A stretch of 64,000 nucleotides of DNA from contig NZ_BIFQ01000001.1 of NCBI RefSeq assembly GCF_003967515.1, positions 4,588,001-4,652,000 of the forward strand, in the 5' to 3' direction. The notes beneath the pieces were generated by a model. That model ran no database searches and was not told where the DNA came from. It worked only from the letters and a program-made list of their open reading frames with translations. A program made the translations under genes and the position numbers. The stretch comes from Dictyobacter aurantiacus. Lineage in GTDB: Bacteria; Chloroflexota; Ktedonobacteria; Ktedonobacterales; Ktedonobacteraceae. The stretch's first letter is position 1. Each line of letters begins with the position of its first letter. Positions 42,758 through 51,932 of the stretch are shown one piece after another.

Positions 42758-45700
42758 ATGAAACAAATACAAAATACTATTTCCCTGGGCACAAGCGGAG
42801 GACGACAGACCTCTCTCGCACCTCGTCGTGTGCTTCTCTGTTTTCTGATCGGGCTGGGCATCACCTGCCTGTTGACCCTACTTCTTGTTTTTGGAATACT
42901 TTTCCCTTTCCATTTGCTGGCTGAATTACCTTTTATTCTTATTATTGCTCTTCCTGAACTGTGTATATTTACCGGACTGGCCCTGTTATTGGCACGGCCG
43001 CTGGCTATTATCCGTTATCTACGCGCGGCGCACGAATCCCAGAAAAAGTACCATGATCTATACACACCTCTGACGGCCCTGGCGAATATACGTCAGACGA
43101 GCGATCTGAGCCCGGCTCAGGATCAAGATGGTGTGGCGCAACGCGATGAGCAGGTCTCCATTCTGCAACTGGTTGAGAATCAGCGTTCTCACCTGCTGAT
43201 CCTGGGCGTGCCCGGTGCCGGTAAAACGATGGCTCTGCGTGTCTACCAGTATATTTCGACACAGAAGACGATGGGCCTGGCATTGAGCCGGGGTAAGATC
43301 CCCGTCTATGTGCCGATGAAAAATTACAGCCTGTTTTTGAAGCAACAACAACTGGACGTTTCTCCTCCCATTGATGTGGAGGATGAGCGCGTCGATACTT
43401 CCCCTGCTTCACTGCTTTCTTACATTACGCAAAGTGATCTGCCAGGGATGCGTTTTTTGCGTCCTTATCTGCCCACGTTGTTCGCGCAGGGACGGCTCCT
43501 CTTATTGTGCGACGGCCTCAATGAGGTGGATAGCAACTACCTGACCCGGGTAAGCCATGAACTGGCTGAGGTGATGAGCCAGAATCAGAATCGTCTGGTC
43601 ATGACATGCCGCGAGGTGGACTATCGCGAACAGGCTGAGTTTTCGCGCCTGGTTGAGGAGGGGCATGCGGCACGCGTGCTGGTCTATCCTCTCTTACCGG
43701 AGCAGGTGGAGGAGTTCGTCGCTCGCTATATCGAGCAGTCAGATGTTCCGTGGCAACATAGCGCCGATCAGATTATGACCGTGATCGATCGTAGCCGCCT
43801 GCGCTACCACTGCACCAATCCGATGATGCTGTTTACCCTGATGGGCATTATCGATAAGATCGGTGTGGATCGTGGCAAGCAGGTGGATACGCGTGGACGC
43901 CTGTTGCGTGAGTCGGTGCAGCAGCTGTTGGAGCAGGAGATTGAGAAGTGGGGCAGTGGCGCGCCAGCCGCGCAGGACGTGGTGCGTTTCCTGAGTGAAG
44001 TGGCCTGCGCGGCCCGCTGGGCCCAGGATCGCAACGCTATCCAACTCTCCCTCGCCCCGCTGGGAAGCTCTCATGCATCCCACAACTTTGATGAGGTACG
44101 CGACGAGCTCAGATTCTGGCTGGATGAGCATCCCGCGCAGGGACCCTTTACGACTGGTGAGCGACCCCGGTTCGATGCCTACGATGATCTTTCGCTGTTG
44201 ATCCAGTTTGCTCAGCGGGCCGGCCTGATCGAGATCAGTGCGGACGGCGTGTTGAGCTTCCGCCATGAGCTGATCGCCGAGTACCTGGTGGCTGAATATT
44301 TCGCTGCCTGCGCTCCCCGTCCTCTCCCTCCCTTGCAGATTCGCGAAGACCTGCTCGAAGATGTTGGCCGCTGGAGCGAGCCGGTCGCCATCTGGGCTGG
44401 TCTGCTGGATAATCCCCTGGAACTGGCCGAATGCTTTGGCCTGCTGGGCGTCAGCAATAAAGCCTATGTGCTGCAGGCTCTGACACTGGGATTGATCTGT
44501 GTCGGTGTGCTGTGGACGCCGCCGCAGGCGGAGATCCAGCACCGCGTGGTGCTGCCCGCAGGCATCGAGGAGTCCCTCTCGGTAGCTGTACGCAATAAGG
44601 CCGCGCGCGAAGAATTGGCGCTGATCTTTACCCAGTGCGCTGAAGAGGGGGGACAGGAGGTCTATCGTTCTCTGCTGCCGCTGATTACGACCGATGGCAT
44701 CGATGATTTGCTGACGCTGCTGGATCGCAATGTGGTGCCGAACCTGCTTTTTGCCCAGCTGCAGGATGCCGTGGATGATATGGCATACGAGCAGCAGGTA
44801 AAGCGTATCGTACGTGTGCTAGGACGCTTTGGCGAGCAGGTGGTGCCACGGGCGGCCGCGCTGAGCCTGCCGGCTCCTGAGCGTTCGCTGCGCCTGCGCT
44901 CGGCCGCCGTCAATACGCTGGGCTGGACCAATGAGAGCAGCGCGGTTGAGCCGTTGATCGAGCGGCTGCGCGATAGCGACCTGTTTATCGCCCAGCGCGC
45001 CACCAACGCATTGATCCGTTTGGGTCCGCAACTCATTTTAAACCGTGCCTTACTGGAATTAGAGAGCCGCAATCCCGGACCCTTTCAGCCGCGCGTCCAC
45101 CAGGCATTGCTGACGATCCTCGATCGCTTTCTGGATGATCAGGATGGGGCACGTTACCAGGTGACGCTGGTGCAATATCAGCATATCATCGAGCATGTGG
45201 TGCCCATGCTGTCGTCGCAGTACCAGGCCGAGCCGGAGACGCAGCAGGTGGCGCGCGAGTTTATCGTCAAGCAGGGGAAGAGCGGATCGCTGCCCGATGG
45301 CGCCCGTGAGCGGCGTTGGGAAAAGGCGATTGACGCGCTGCTTGCCCTCCTGTCGTCTCAGGACGCCCGTGCGGTTCAGAACATGATCCTGGCTCTGCAG
45401 GAGATCGGCTCTCCCGCAGTTCCGCGCCTGATCGAGCGCCTGAACAATCCATCCGATGTGGTGCGTATGCGCGTGGTGCAGATCTTGAGTGAGGCGCGTG
45501 ACTTCCGCGCGCTCGATCCCCTGCTGCGCCTGCTGGCGGACCCGCAACAATCTGTGCGGCAGCAGGTGGCACATGCCCTGCAGGTCTATGCCCCTGAGAG
45601 TATCCCGGGCCTGATCGAACGCATCCTGACCGATGCCGACGATGTAATCGCCGATCGCGCCTCGTCCATCCTGGAATCGATCGGTGAGCCAGCGGTTGAT

Positions 45701-47995
45701 CCCATCATCGAGGCCCTCTCAACCGCTGTCTCGGGACGTACGCGTTTCCTGGTTCAGATCCTGGAGCATCTGCGCGACGCGCGCGCGGTTCCCGCGCTGA
45801 TTCAACTGCTCAATCAGCCCCGGTTGGATCAACTGGTAACCATCGCTATTATCCGCGCTCTCTGCCAGTTCTCGGATGTGCGCGTGGTGACGCCGTTGCT
45901 GAAACTGCTCTCCGTGAGTAACACGATGGTTTATGAGGCGGCCATTCAGGCCTTGAGTCAACTGGGGCTGGTGGCGTTCCCCGGCCTGGTCGAGGCGTTG
46001 GATACTACTAATGAGACGGTCGCCACCCCGCGTGTGCGCCGGGCGTTGATGATGATGGAGCCATTCCCCGGTGAGTCGTTGATCGATGTGCTGGAGCAGC
46101 GGCGCAGCGTTGCCCAGGCCGAGCAGGTGGTGCTGGTCCTGCGCGATAAGGGGAAGGATGCCGCGCCTATCCTGGTGGAGAACCTGCTGCATCGCGACGA
46201 GTCGGTGCGTGAATATGTGCATATGGCGCTGGAGCAGATGCCCGGTCAGATCGTTGTGCCCGCCTTGCTGGATGGGTTATATCAGCCACCCATGCGTAAT
46301 GTGGTCAGCGCCCTGCTGCTGAAGTATCCTCAGGAGGCGATACCGCCCCTGGTCAGTCTGCTTGGCGAGCACGAGCGTGGTCCCCTGGTGGCGGATCTGC
46401 TGCCGCGTTATGGCCTGCCTGTGCTCCGGCCTCTGGTGAACGGCTTGAACGATCAGCGGAACGCTGCCCGCGAGGCGGCTCAGCGCGTGATCATTTCCCT
46501 GGTGCGCCAGCGTCAGGGACAGGAGCAGCAGCGGGCCCTGCTTGAGGTGCTGCGGCTCTTCCATCCAACGCTGCCGCCATATGCTCGTGAAACGCTGCTG
46601 GATCTGTTGACCGAGAAGATGGCAGACATCAGTATGCCTGCTCTGTTAGACGGTCTGGAGGATGCACGTCTGATTGAGGATGTGGCCGAGGCTTTTGTAC
46701 GCCTGGCTCGCAAGCCGGCGCGCCAGGACGAGGTGTTGGATCAACTGGTGCGCGCTCTCTTCAATAATGATCGTCGCCAGGGAGCTGAGATCGCTCTGAT
46801 CCGCAATGGTGCCCCGTCCGTCACACGGGTAGGAGACCTGATCATCAATCCTGATCCAGCCGTAGCTCGTTCGGCCCAGTTTATCCTTAGCGAGATCGGC
46901 GTGCCGGCTCTCTCCTTTATCTGGACCGCCCAGAGCGATCGCAATAATCCGGCCCGGCGCGAAGCGGCCATGGCGGTGTTCCGTGGCATGCCCCCAGAGG
47001 TGATTAAGGACGAACTGGTCTCTCTGCTGGTCAGTAATAATCGCGATGACATCTCCATGGCCGTCTCCCTGCTGCTGGCACGCATCCATGAAGAGGCCCG
47101 GCTACCCTACGAAGAACACGTAATGGTGCCCGAACTGATCGAGTTCGTCCAGACCAGCACTATTCAGGAGACCAACCTGCGTGTGATGGCCCTGTTGCTG
47201 TTGTTGGGTGAGCAGGCTATTATCGATCACCTGGTGCAGGCGCTGATCGATAAACCCCAGCAGACGCGTCAGCTGGCCTACCTGTTCCTGTTGCTCGGCC
47301 CCAAAACGCAGCACCTGCTGCTCGAAGTGTTCGATGACGGCGACTCACCGGCCGCCCTGCGCGCCGAGGTGGCCTCTGTGCTCAGCATGACCATCGCGCC
47401 CGAAGATGTCAAGGATTATGTCTACAACATTGATCGATATGGGATCGCCAATCGTCGCCCTGGTTCCCCGTATCCCGAAGAGCTGGCGGTGGCCTTGCGT
47501 GCCCTGGGTGGCCTGCTCGTCAGTGGACAATGGGACGTAGGCAAGCTTCAGGAACTACGTGAAGACAAGTCGGATGAAGGCGCCCTGCGCGAGGTCGCCA
47601 ACGTCCTGCTGGGCTGGCGCTACGAGCCGCAGCTCTTCAAGCTGCAGCAGGATATCGAGCACCAGCGCGACACCTTTAAGAAAGAATTGCTGGCCTCGAC
47701 CATGAAAATGGCCGAGCAGCAGAAGCGCATCAGCGATCTGGAAGAGGACCTGGTGAAGTTTAACGACAAGCAGGGAGAGCATGAAGATGAGCTCAAAAAG
47801 ATGCAGCGCGAAAAGGAAAGCCTCAAAGCCATGGTTGATCAACTAACCAAAGAGCGCAATCGCCTGCGCCACGAACTGGAAGAGGTCGAAGAGGAAAAGA
47901 GCGACCTCATGCAGCGCCACCAGGCCATCCAGCGCCAGCTCCCCAAAGGGCCAACCAGCGGCAGCAGCGGCAGCCAATCCCAACGCCTCCGCTAA
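42758..47995 (+). CDS. Giant membrane-anchored NACHT-type NTPase with HEAT repeats and coiled coil
   Basis: A 1745-residue protein. Two N-terminal membrane helices (about 25-46 and 56-79) place the rest in the cytoplasm. A STAND/NACHT-like ATPase follows, with Walker A GVPGAGKT (150-157), Walker B LLLLCDGLNEVD (247-258) and an arginine finger-like VMTCRE (281-286). After a winged-helix-like region (HELIAEYLVAEYFAA), HEAT/PBS-lyase-type repeats run from about residue 740 to 1600 (ALQEIGSPAVPRLIERLNN, ILESIGEPAVDPIIEAL). A coiled coil of about 100 residues (1627-1728) and a Ser/Gly tail end it. Such modular proteins are often sensors, including phage-defence types, but no effector domain is visible here. 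An intact IS element follows 56 bp downstream. Confidence 0.9.
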   Translation: MKQIQNTISLGTSGGRQTSLAPRRVLLCFLIGLGITCLLTLLLVFGILFPFHLLAELPFILIIALPELCIFTGLALLLARPLAIIRYLRAAHESQKKYHDLYTPLTALANIRQTSDLSPAQDQDGVAQRDEQVSILQLVENQRSHLLILGVPGAGKTMALRVYQYISTQKTMGLALSRGKIPVYVPMKNYSLFLKQQQLDVSPPIDVEDERVDTSPASLLSYITQSDLPGMRFLRPYLPTLFAQGRLLLLCDGLNEVDSNYLTRVSHELAEVMSQNQNRLVMTCREVDYREQAEFSRLVEEGHAARVLVYPLLPEQVEEFVARYIEQSDVPWQHSADQIMTVIDRSRLRYHCTNPMMLFTLMGIIDKIGVDRGKQVDTRGRLLRESVQQLLEQEIEKWGSGAPAAQDVVRFLSEVACAARWAQDRNAIQLSLAPLGSSHASHNFDEVRDELRFWLDEHPAQGPFTTGERPRFDAYDDLSLLIQFAQRAGLIEISADGVLSFRHELIAEYLVAEYFAACAPRPLPPLQIREDLLEDVGRWSEPVAIWAGLLDNPLELAECFGLLGVSNKAYVLQALTLGLICVGVLWTPPQAEIQHRVVLPAGIEESLSVAVRNKAAREELALIFTQCAEEGGQEVYRSLLPLITTDGIDDLLTLLDRNVVPNLLFAQLQDAVDDMAYEQQVKRIVRVLGRFGEQVVPRAAALSLPAPERSLRLRSAAVNTLGWTNESSAVEPLIERLRDSDLFIAQRATNALIRLGPQLILNRALLELESRNPGPFQPRVHQALLTILDRFLDDQDGARYQVTLVQYQHIIEHVVPMLSSQYQAEPETQQVAREFIVKQGKSGSLPDGARERRWEKAIDALLALLSSQDARAVQNMILALQEIGSPAVPRLIERLNNPSDVVRMRVVQILSEARDFRALDPLLRLLADPQQSVRQQVAHALQVYAPESIPGLIERILTDADDVIADRASSILESIGEPAVDPIIEALSTAVSGRTRFLVQILEHLRDARAVPALIQLLNQPRLDQLVTIAIIRALCQFSDVRVVTPLLKLLSVSNTMVYEAAIQALSQLGLVAFPGLVEALDTTNETVATPRVRRALMMMEPFPGESLIDVLEQRRSVAQAEQVVLVLRDKGKDAAPILVENLLHRDESVREYVHMALEQMPGQIVVPALLDGLYQPPMRNVVSALLLKYPQEAIPPLVSLLGEHERGPLVADLLPRYGLPVLRPLVNGLNDQRNAAREAAQRVIISLVRQRQGQEQQRALLEVLRLFHPTLPPYARETLLDLLTEKMADISMPALLDGLEDARLIEDVAEAFVRLARKPARQDEVLDQLVRALFNNDRRQGAEIALIRNGAPSVTRVGDLIINPDPAVARSAQFILSEIGVPALSFIWTAQSDRNNPARREAAMAVFRGMPPEVIKDELVSLLVSNNRDDISMAVSLLLARIHEEARLPYEEHVMVPELIEFVQTSTIQETNLRVMALLLLLGEQAIIDHLVQALIDKPQQTRQLAYLFLLLGPKTQHLLLEVFDDGDSPAALRAEVASVLSMTIAPEDVKDYVYNIDRYGIANRRPGSPYPEELAVALRALGGLLVSGQWDVGKLQELREDKSDEGALREVANVLLGWRYEPQLFKLQQDIEHQRDTFKKELLASTMKMAEQQKRISDLEEDLVKFNDKQGEHEDELKKMQREKESLKAMVDQLTKERNRLRHELEEVEEEKSDLMQRHQAIQRQLPKGPTSGSSGSQSQRLR

Positions 47996-47997
47996 AT

Positions 47998-48050
47998 TGG
48001 GGAGATGCAGGAGGGGCGCAGAGCCCTTCCTGCCGGGGGGAGGGGGTGCC
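47998..48050. repeat. GC-rich repeat, left half (interrupted by IS element)
   Basis: GGGGAGATGCAGGAGGGGCG, then CCCTTCCTGCCGGGGGG and AGGGGGTGCC. Its continuation is at 49461 after the inserted element, so the two halves were one repeat like those at 51933 and 63780. Confidence 0.75.
48038..48050. repeat. Target-site duplication, left copy
   Basis: GGGAGGGGGTGCC, identical to 49461-49473 on the other side of the IS element. Confidence 0.85.
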
Positions 48051-49460
48051 TTTCAAGTATAGGTTTTTGGAGAAGGAGGAAAAAACTTGGCGAGTCATGG
48101 TTTTCTGCTATAATACAAAACGATTTCCACATCATTTGTAGGAGAAAACATGAATCGCCATCATTTATTATCGCAATGGTTGGACCAGGTGTCAACGGCC
48201 TTTCCTCATCTTCGCTCATCGCAACTCAACGGGCTCGTCCTCTGGAGCGTTGGCATGACGCTGCTGGGCGCTTGTGGATGGTCGCAGATCAGTGCTCTGC
48301 TCGCGTGTGTCCTGGGTCAATCCGAGGACGCAGTAGCTCAACGTTTACGGGAGTGGTATCTGGATGCACATGACAAATGCGGTGACAAGCGACGGGAGAT
48401 CGAGGTCTCCACCTGTTTTGCTTCCCTGTTGCGATGGGTGGTGCGCTGCTGTGGACCTCACACGCGCCGTATGGCACTGGCCCTTGATGCCACCACCCTG
48501 GGAGAACGCTGGACAGTGCTCTCGATCTGTGTGGTTCTTCGCTCCTGTAGTATTCCAGTGGCCTGGAAAGTGTTGGGGGCGCATGAGAAAGGGTCCTGGC
48601 GACCGCATTGGGAAGGCTTACTCGCGCATCTGCACGGGTGTGTGCCTGGAGAGTGGTTCGTGATCGTGATGGCTGATCGCGGACTCTATGCCCAGTGGCT
48701 CTATGAAGGGATTCGCACCTGCGGCTGGCATCCCTTCTTACGGATCAACGGCAACTGTAAAGCTCGACGAGTTGGCTCAGACGACTTTGAGATGATCGCG
48801 CAGTGGGTGCCCACACCTGGTCTATCGTGGAAAGGGCGTGTGGAGTGCTTCGCGAGCAAGCAGGCGCGGGTCAACGCGACGGTGTTGGTGCATTGGGAAG
48901 AAGGCTACGAGGGTCCCTGGGTCGTGCTGACGGATCTGCTTCCGCAGGAGGCTGAGGTGTGTTGGTATCGCATGCGCACCTGGGTCGAAACGGGGTACAA
49001 AGATTTCAAGCGGGGACTCTGGGGATGGCATCACAGTAAAATGACGCAAGCAGGGCGTGTGGAGCGTTTGTGGTTGGCGATGGCAGTTGCCCAACTGATG
49101 AGTGTGAGCATGGGGTGTGTCGCTGAAGAACAGCAGCGAGCGGCAAACAGTGAGCAGGAGTTGCCTGCAAGCCATATTGCGCGCAAGAAACGCTGCAGGC
49201 CCAACCATCAGCCGCGAGTGCGTCGATTGAGTTGTGTGGTACGCGGGCGGTTACAGGTGCTAGCAACCGTGCTCAATGACGAGCCGTTGTTGCAGGGGCA
49301 GATGCTCGATGAGCCATGGCCGCAAGACATGCAACCACCCAGAAAGCTACCAAGCGCCTCAGAGCGACACAAGCGGGAGAAGAAACAGGAGCGTAAGCGC
49401 CGAGCCCGAGCTCGTGAACGGGCCAGCGCTTAACGTTCCCCAAAAAACCTATACCTGTAA
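48051..49460 (+). mobile_element. Intact IS4-family insertion sequence
   Basis: A 1410-bp element. The ends TTTCAAGTATAGGTTTTTGG and, from the right, TTACAGGTATAGGTTTTTTG form terminal inverted repeats of about 18-20 bp with a few differences. They are bounded by a 13-bp direct duplication (48038-48050 and 49461-49473). One transposase gene fills it. The perfect duplication and the uninterrupted gene point to a recent insertion into a GC-rich repeat behind the NACHT gene. Confidence 0.9.
48150..49433 (+). CDS. IS4-family transposase
   Basis: A 427-residue DDE transposase that excises and inserts the surrounding element. The catalytic triad is D113 (LALDATTL), D176 (VMADRGLY) and E280. The IS4 signature Y-(2)-R-(3)-E-(6)-K is present as Y273, R276, E280 and K287 (WYRMRTWVETGYKDFK). 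The N-terminal 80 residues form the helical DNA-binding part, and the C-terminus is very basic (HKREKKQERKRRARARER). GGAG lies 7 nt before the ATG. Gene and ends are intact, so the element may be active. No passenger gene is present. Confidence 0.94.
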   Translation: MNRHHLLSQWLDQVSTAFPHLRSSQLNGLVLWSVGMTLLGACGWSQISALLACVLGQSEDAVAQRLREWYLDAHDKCGDKRREIEVSTCFASLLRWVVRCCGPHTRRMALALDATTLGERWTVLSICVVLRSCSIPVAWKVLGAHEKGSWRPHWEGLLAHLHGCVPGEWFVIVMADRGLYAQWLYEGIRTCGWHPFLRINGNCKARRVGSDDFEMIAQWVPTPGLSWKGRVECFASKQARVNATVLVHWEEGYEGPWVVLTDLLPQEAEVCWYRMRTWVETGYKDFKRGLWGWHHSKMTQAGRVERLWLAMAVAQLMSVSMGCVAEEQQRAANSEQELPASHIARKKRCRPNHQPRVRRLSCVVRGRLQVLATVLNDEPLLQGQMLDEPWPQDMQPPRKLPSASERHKREKKQERKRRARARERASA

Positions 49461-49510
49461 GGGAGGGGGTGCCCCCAAATGCCCCTTTCCCTCTCAGCTC
49501 CCTCGAAGAT
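49461..49510. repeat. Target-site duplication and right half of the GC-rich repeat
   Basis: Begins with the second copy of the 13-bp duplication and continues CCCAAATGCCCCTTTCCCTC, the same wording as the repeat at 51960-52000. Confidence 0.75.
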
Positions 49511-49581
49511 AAGCATCAGGATGACATCCTGTCTGAGGACATATCTGAACCTGGTTACAAGCTATGAAAGTATCGCAACAG

Positions 49582-51060
49582 TTAAGAGCCCGAGACGACC
49601 TCTGCCGGCGGGATTTCATTGACAGTCAACGGTTCACCATGCTCAGGACGTCTCAAACGCAATACAACGAGTGCAGTCAATATGCCTAAAAGCGCCAGCC
49701 CTGCAGTCAGATAGAAAGCATGCTGAAGACCATAATTTACTGCTTTTGCTAACGCGCTTCCCGCAAGGTTATTGGTCCCTTCGTTGACTATGGCCACGAT
49801 GAGGGCTAGGCCAATGGCGCTGCCTACCTGTTGAGACGTACTTGCTATCCCCGAGGCGATGCCCTGCTCTTGAGGAGGAACATCCATCGCCGCTGCTATC
49901 CACATCGCAGTCCAGGTAATACCCTGCCCCAGTGCCGCGATGATTGCGCCTGGTAAAACATCCGTAACATAGGAACCGGTTGGCGAGATGCAATATGCTA
50001 ATAAAACAAAGCCCACTACCCCCAATGCCATCCCGATCATCAACGTCCATTTAACACCTGCTTTTGTCGTTAATCGTCCTCCCACGTTCGTTCCCAGCGC
50101 ATTTACCAGTGCTAGAGGCAGAAATCCCAGACCTGCTTGAATTGCCGAGTAACCGTGAACCTGTTGAAACCAGACGGTAAGCAAGAAGGTCTGACCTCCA
50201 AATGACGCCATGAAAAGTGCGGTGAGAATAATAGAGGCAACAAGGCCCCGTTTCTTTAAAAGTGGTAACGGCATTAATGGAGCCTGTGTACGAGATTCGA
50301 TGAAAACAAACCCTGCAAACAACAGAAGTGCGATGAGTATACAGATCAACGTATATGCTGAAGCCCAGCCTTTTTCTGGTCCCTCAACCAGCGCGTAGAC
50401 AAAGAGCAAAGCCCCTGCCGTTGAGGTAAGCGCACCTGGCAGATCGTAGTGATGTAATGATTGCTTTTCTCTTTTTTCTTGCGTCAGAAAAAAGGGAGCA
50501 GCAATGGCAGCAAGGGCAGCAAAAGGAACATTGACAAGAAATGTCCATTCCCACCCCAATGTACTGGTGAGGAGACCACCGAGCAAAGAGCCCATCGCAA
50601 GACCACTACCACCAGCAGCACCCCAGATGGCAAGGGCCTGATTCCGTTCTCGTCCTTCCTGGAAGGACGTATTGATAATGGAAAGAGTAGCGGGGAAAAG
50701 AAACGCTCCAGCGATTCCCTGGAGCGCACGAGCGGCCAGAAGAAAGGCTGGTGCTTGTGCCAGTCCTCCCAGGAGGGAAGATAGCGCATAAAGGGCCAGG
50801 GCCAGAGTGAACATCCGTCTCCGACCGAGAAGATCAGCTGCTCGCCCACCAAGGAGTAAGAAGCCACCGAAGGTAAGTGCGTACGCGCTGACAACCCACT
50901 GAAGGTTTTGGGCGGAGAAGCCTAGACTATGGCCAATAGATGGAAGCGCTACGTAGACAATATTATAGTCAACGGCAATAATTAATTGAGAGCAGGCCAG
51001 CAAAGCCATGGCCATGCCAGGTCGCTTGAGGCTTTGTACAACAGCATTTTGTTCTTGCAT
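49582..51060 (-). CDS. MFS multidrug efflux transporter, 14-helix (DHA2) family
   Basis: A 492-residue proton-driven exporter resembling EmrB/QacA-type pumps. Typical motifs are QLIIAVDYNIVYVALPSIG in helix 1, GGRAADLLGRRR (motif A), ALQGIAGAFLFPATLS and GAAGGSGLAMGSLLGGLL. Some 14 helices are predicted. Substrates cannot be named. It is divergent from the HxlR-type regulator at 51475, a common arrangement where the regulator represses the pump. The shared promoter region contains a MITE-like element. The start at 51060 has only a weak ribosome site (AAAGAGAAAG). Confidence 0.9.
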   Translation of the reverse strand: MQEQNAVVQSLKRPGMAMALLACSQLIIAVDYNIVYVALPSIGHSLGFSAQNLQWVVSAYALTFGGFLLLGGRAADLLGRRRMFTLALALYALSSLLGGLAQAPAFLLAARALQGIAGAFLFPATLSIINTSFQEGRERNQALAIWGAAGGSGLAMGSLLGGLLTSTLGWEWTFLVNVPFAALAAIAAPFFLTQEKREKQSLHHYDLPGALTSTAGALLFVYALVEGPEKGWASAYTLICILIALLLFAGFVFIESRTQAPLMPLPLLKKRGLVASIILTALFMASFGGQTFLLTVWFQQVHGYSAIQAGLGFLPLALVNALGTNVGGRLTTKAGVKWTLMIGMALGVVGFVLLAYCISPTGSYVTDVLPGAIIAALGQGITWTAMWIAAAMDVPPQEQGIASGIASTSQQVGSAIGLALIVAIVNEGTNNLAGSALAKAVNYGLQHAFYLTAGLALLGILTALVVLRLRRPEHGEPLTVNEIPPAEVVSGS

Positions 51061-51167
51061 ATAGTGCTTTCTCTTTCTTTTGAATTATTACGTATCCGAG
51101 AACCTGGGTGCGAAGCACGAGCCATGTCAGTGGCGTTGGTGCTCGAAACCAGGTCTTAGAGCGTGTC

Positions 51168-51366
51168 AGACTTCCGTCATGTTGAGAGCATGTACGCGTC
51201 CCCGCACAGGCGTCCGCTACGCGGCCGCACCGGTTTTGGTTGTTGGTGTATCAGGGGCGCAGATGCGCCCCTGATACACCAACAACCAAAGGACTCTTGA
51301 GCACCGCAGGGGCAAAACCTCATGCAGGCCGCAGGCTATCATCATGAGAGTCTGACACTCTCGTTT
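51168..51366. mobile_element. MITE-like element in the efflux pump/regulator promoter region
   Basis: Terminal inverted repeats GAGCGTGTCAGACTTCCGTC and, from the right, GAGAGTGTCAGACTCTCATG agree at 13 of the first 14 bases. Inside are a TCCGC-ACGCGGCCGC stretch, a perfect 26-bp-arm palindrome and a GAGCACCGCAGG flank. At about 199 bp it is the most compact full copy in the window. It fills half of the 414-bp gap between divergent genes. Confidence 0.75.
51235..51290. repeat. Perfect long palindrome, 26-bp arms
   Basis: Arms 51235-51260 and 51265-51290 are exact complements around AGAT, with centre GGGGCGC/GCGCCCC and outer arm TTTGGTTGTTGGTGTATCA. Confidence 0.95.
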
Positions 51367-51474
51367 AGACATCATAGTCACTGCGAACAAAAGCTTAGCG
51401 CATAGGTTCTATAGAAACAAGTAGTGAAAAAAATGTGATATAGTAACAAAAAAATAACCAACAGGGAAATAGCG

Positions 51475-51843
51475 ATGCATAAAGGAGATTATCAGTGTCA
51501 GGAGCCCAGTTGTCCCACTGAAGTGACAGTTGATGTAATTGGAGGAAAGTGGAAAGCACTGATCTTGACGTTTTTACTGCCAGGTCCACGGCGTTTTGGT
51601 GAGATAAGCCGCTTTCTTCCTCATGCCAGCAAACGCATGCTCACGCTTCAACTTCGTGAGTTGGAAGAAGATGGTGTCATCCACAGAGAAATCTATAAAG
51701 AGGTCCCTCCAAAGGTTGAGTACTCACTCACGCCGTTCGGCGAAACCCTGAAGCCCATCTTGCTTCTAATGGCAGATTGGGGAGAAAAATACGTAGGGAA
51801 AAAGCTGAAGCAGTTGAAGCAGGTTGAGTCGCGAACATTTTAA
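51475..51843 (+). CDS. HxlR-family transcriptional regulator
   Basis: A 122-residue winged-helix regulator. The family core is CPTEVTVDVIGGKWKALIL, then GPRRFGEISRFLP, SKRMLTLQLRELEEDGVI, the wing EVPPKVEYSLTPFG and a C-terminal dimer helix. Two Cys near the N-terminus (CQEPSC) are those that sense oxidants or electrophiles in some HxlR relatives such as HypR/YodB. It probably controls the divergent MFS pump. AAAGGAG lies inside the start region: the ATG at 51475 is followed by it, and the site upstream is weak. Confidence 0.93.
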   Translation: MHKGDYQCQEPSCPTEVTVDVIGGKWKALILTFLLPGPRRFGEISRFLPHASKRMLTLQLRELEEDGVIHREIYKEVPPKVEYSLTPFGETLKPILLLMADWGEKYVGKKLKQLKQVESRTF

Positions 51844-51888
51844 TCATACACGGAGAAGTGGATGGGCCTCCTCGTAAGAAGCGACCAG

Positions 51889-51932
51889 CCTCCCCGCTCC
51901 CACGAGTTGCACAACTCGTGGGAGCGGGGAGG
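51889..51932. repeat. Perfect palindrome, 21-bp arms
   Basis: Arms 51889-51909 and 51912-51932, loop CA, outer arm CCTCCCCGCTCCCACGAG. It lies 45 bp after the HxlR stop and adjoins a GC-rich repeat. Confidence 0.93.

Noticed and set aside
43739..44542. A 267-residue antisense frame within the NACHT gene
   Set aside because: It lies opposite a continuous modular coding sequence and resembles other shadow frames of this window.
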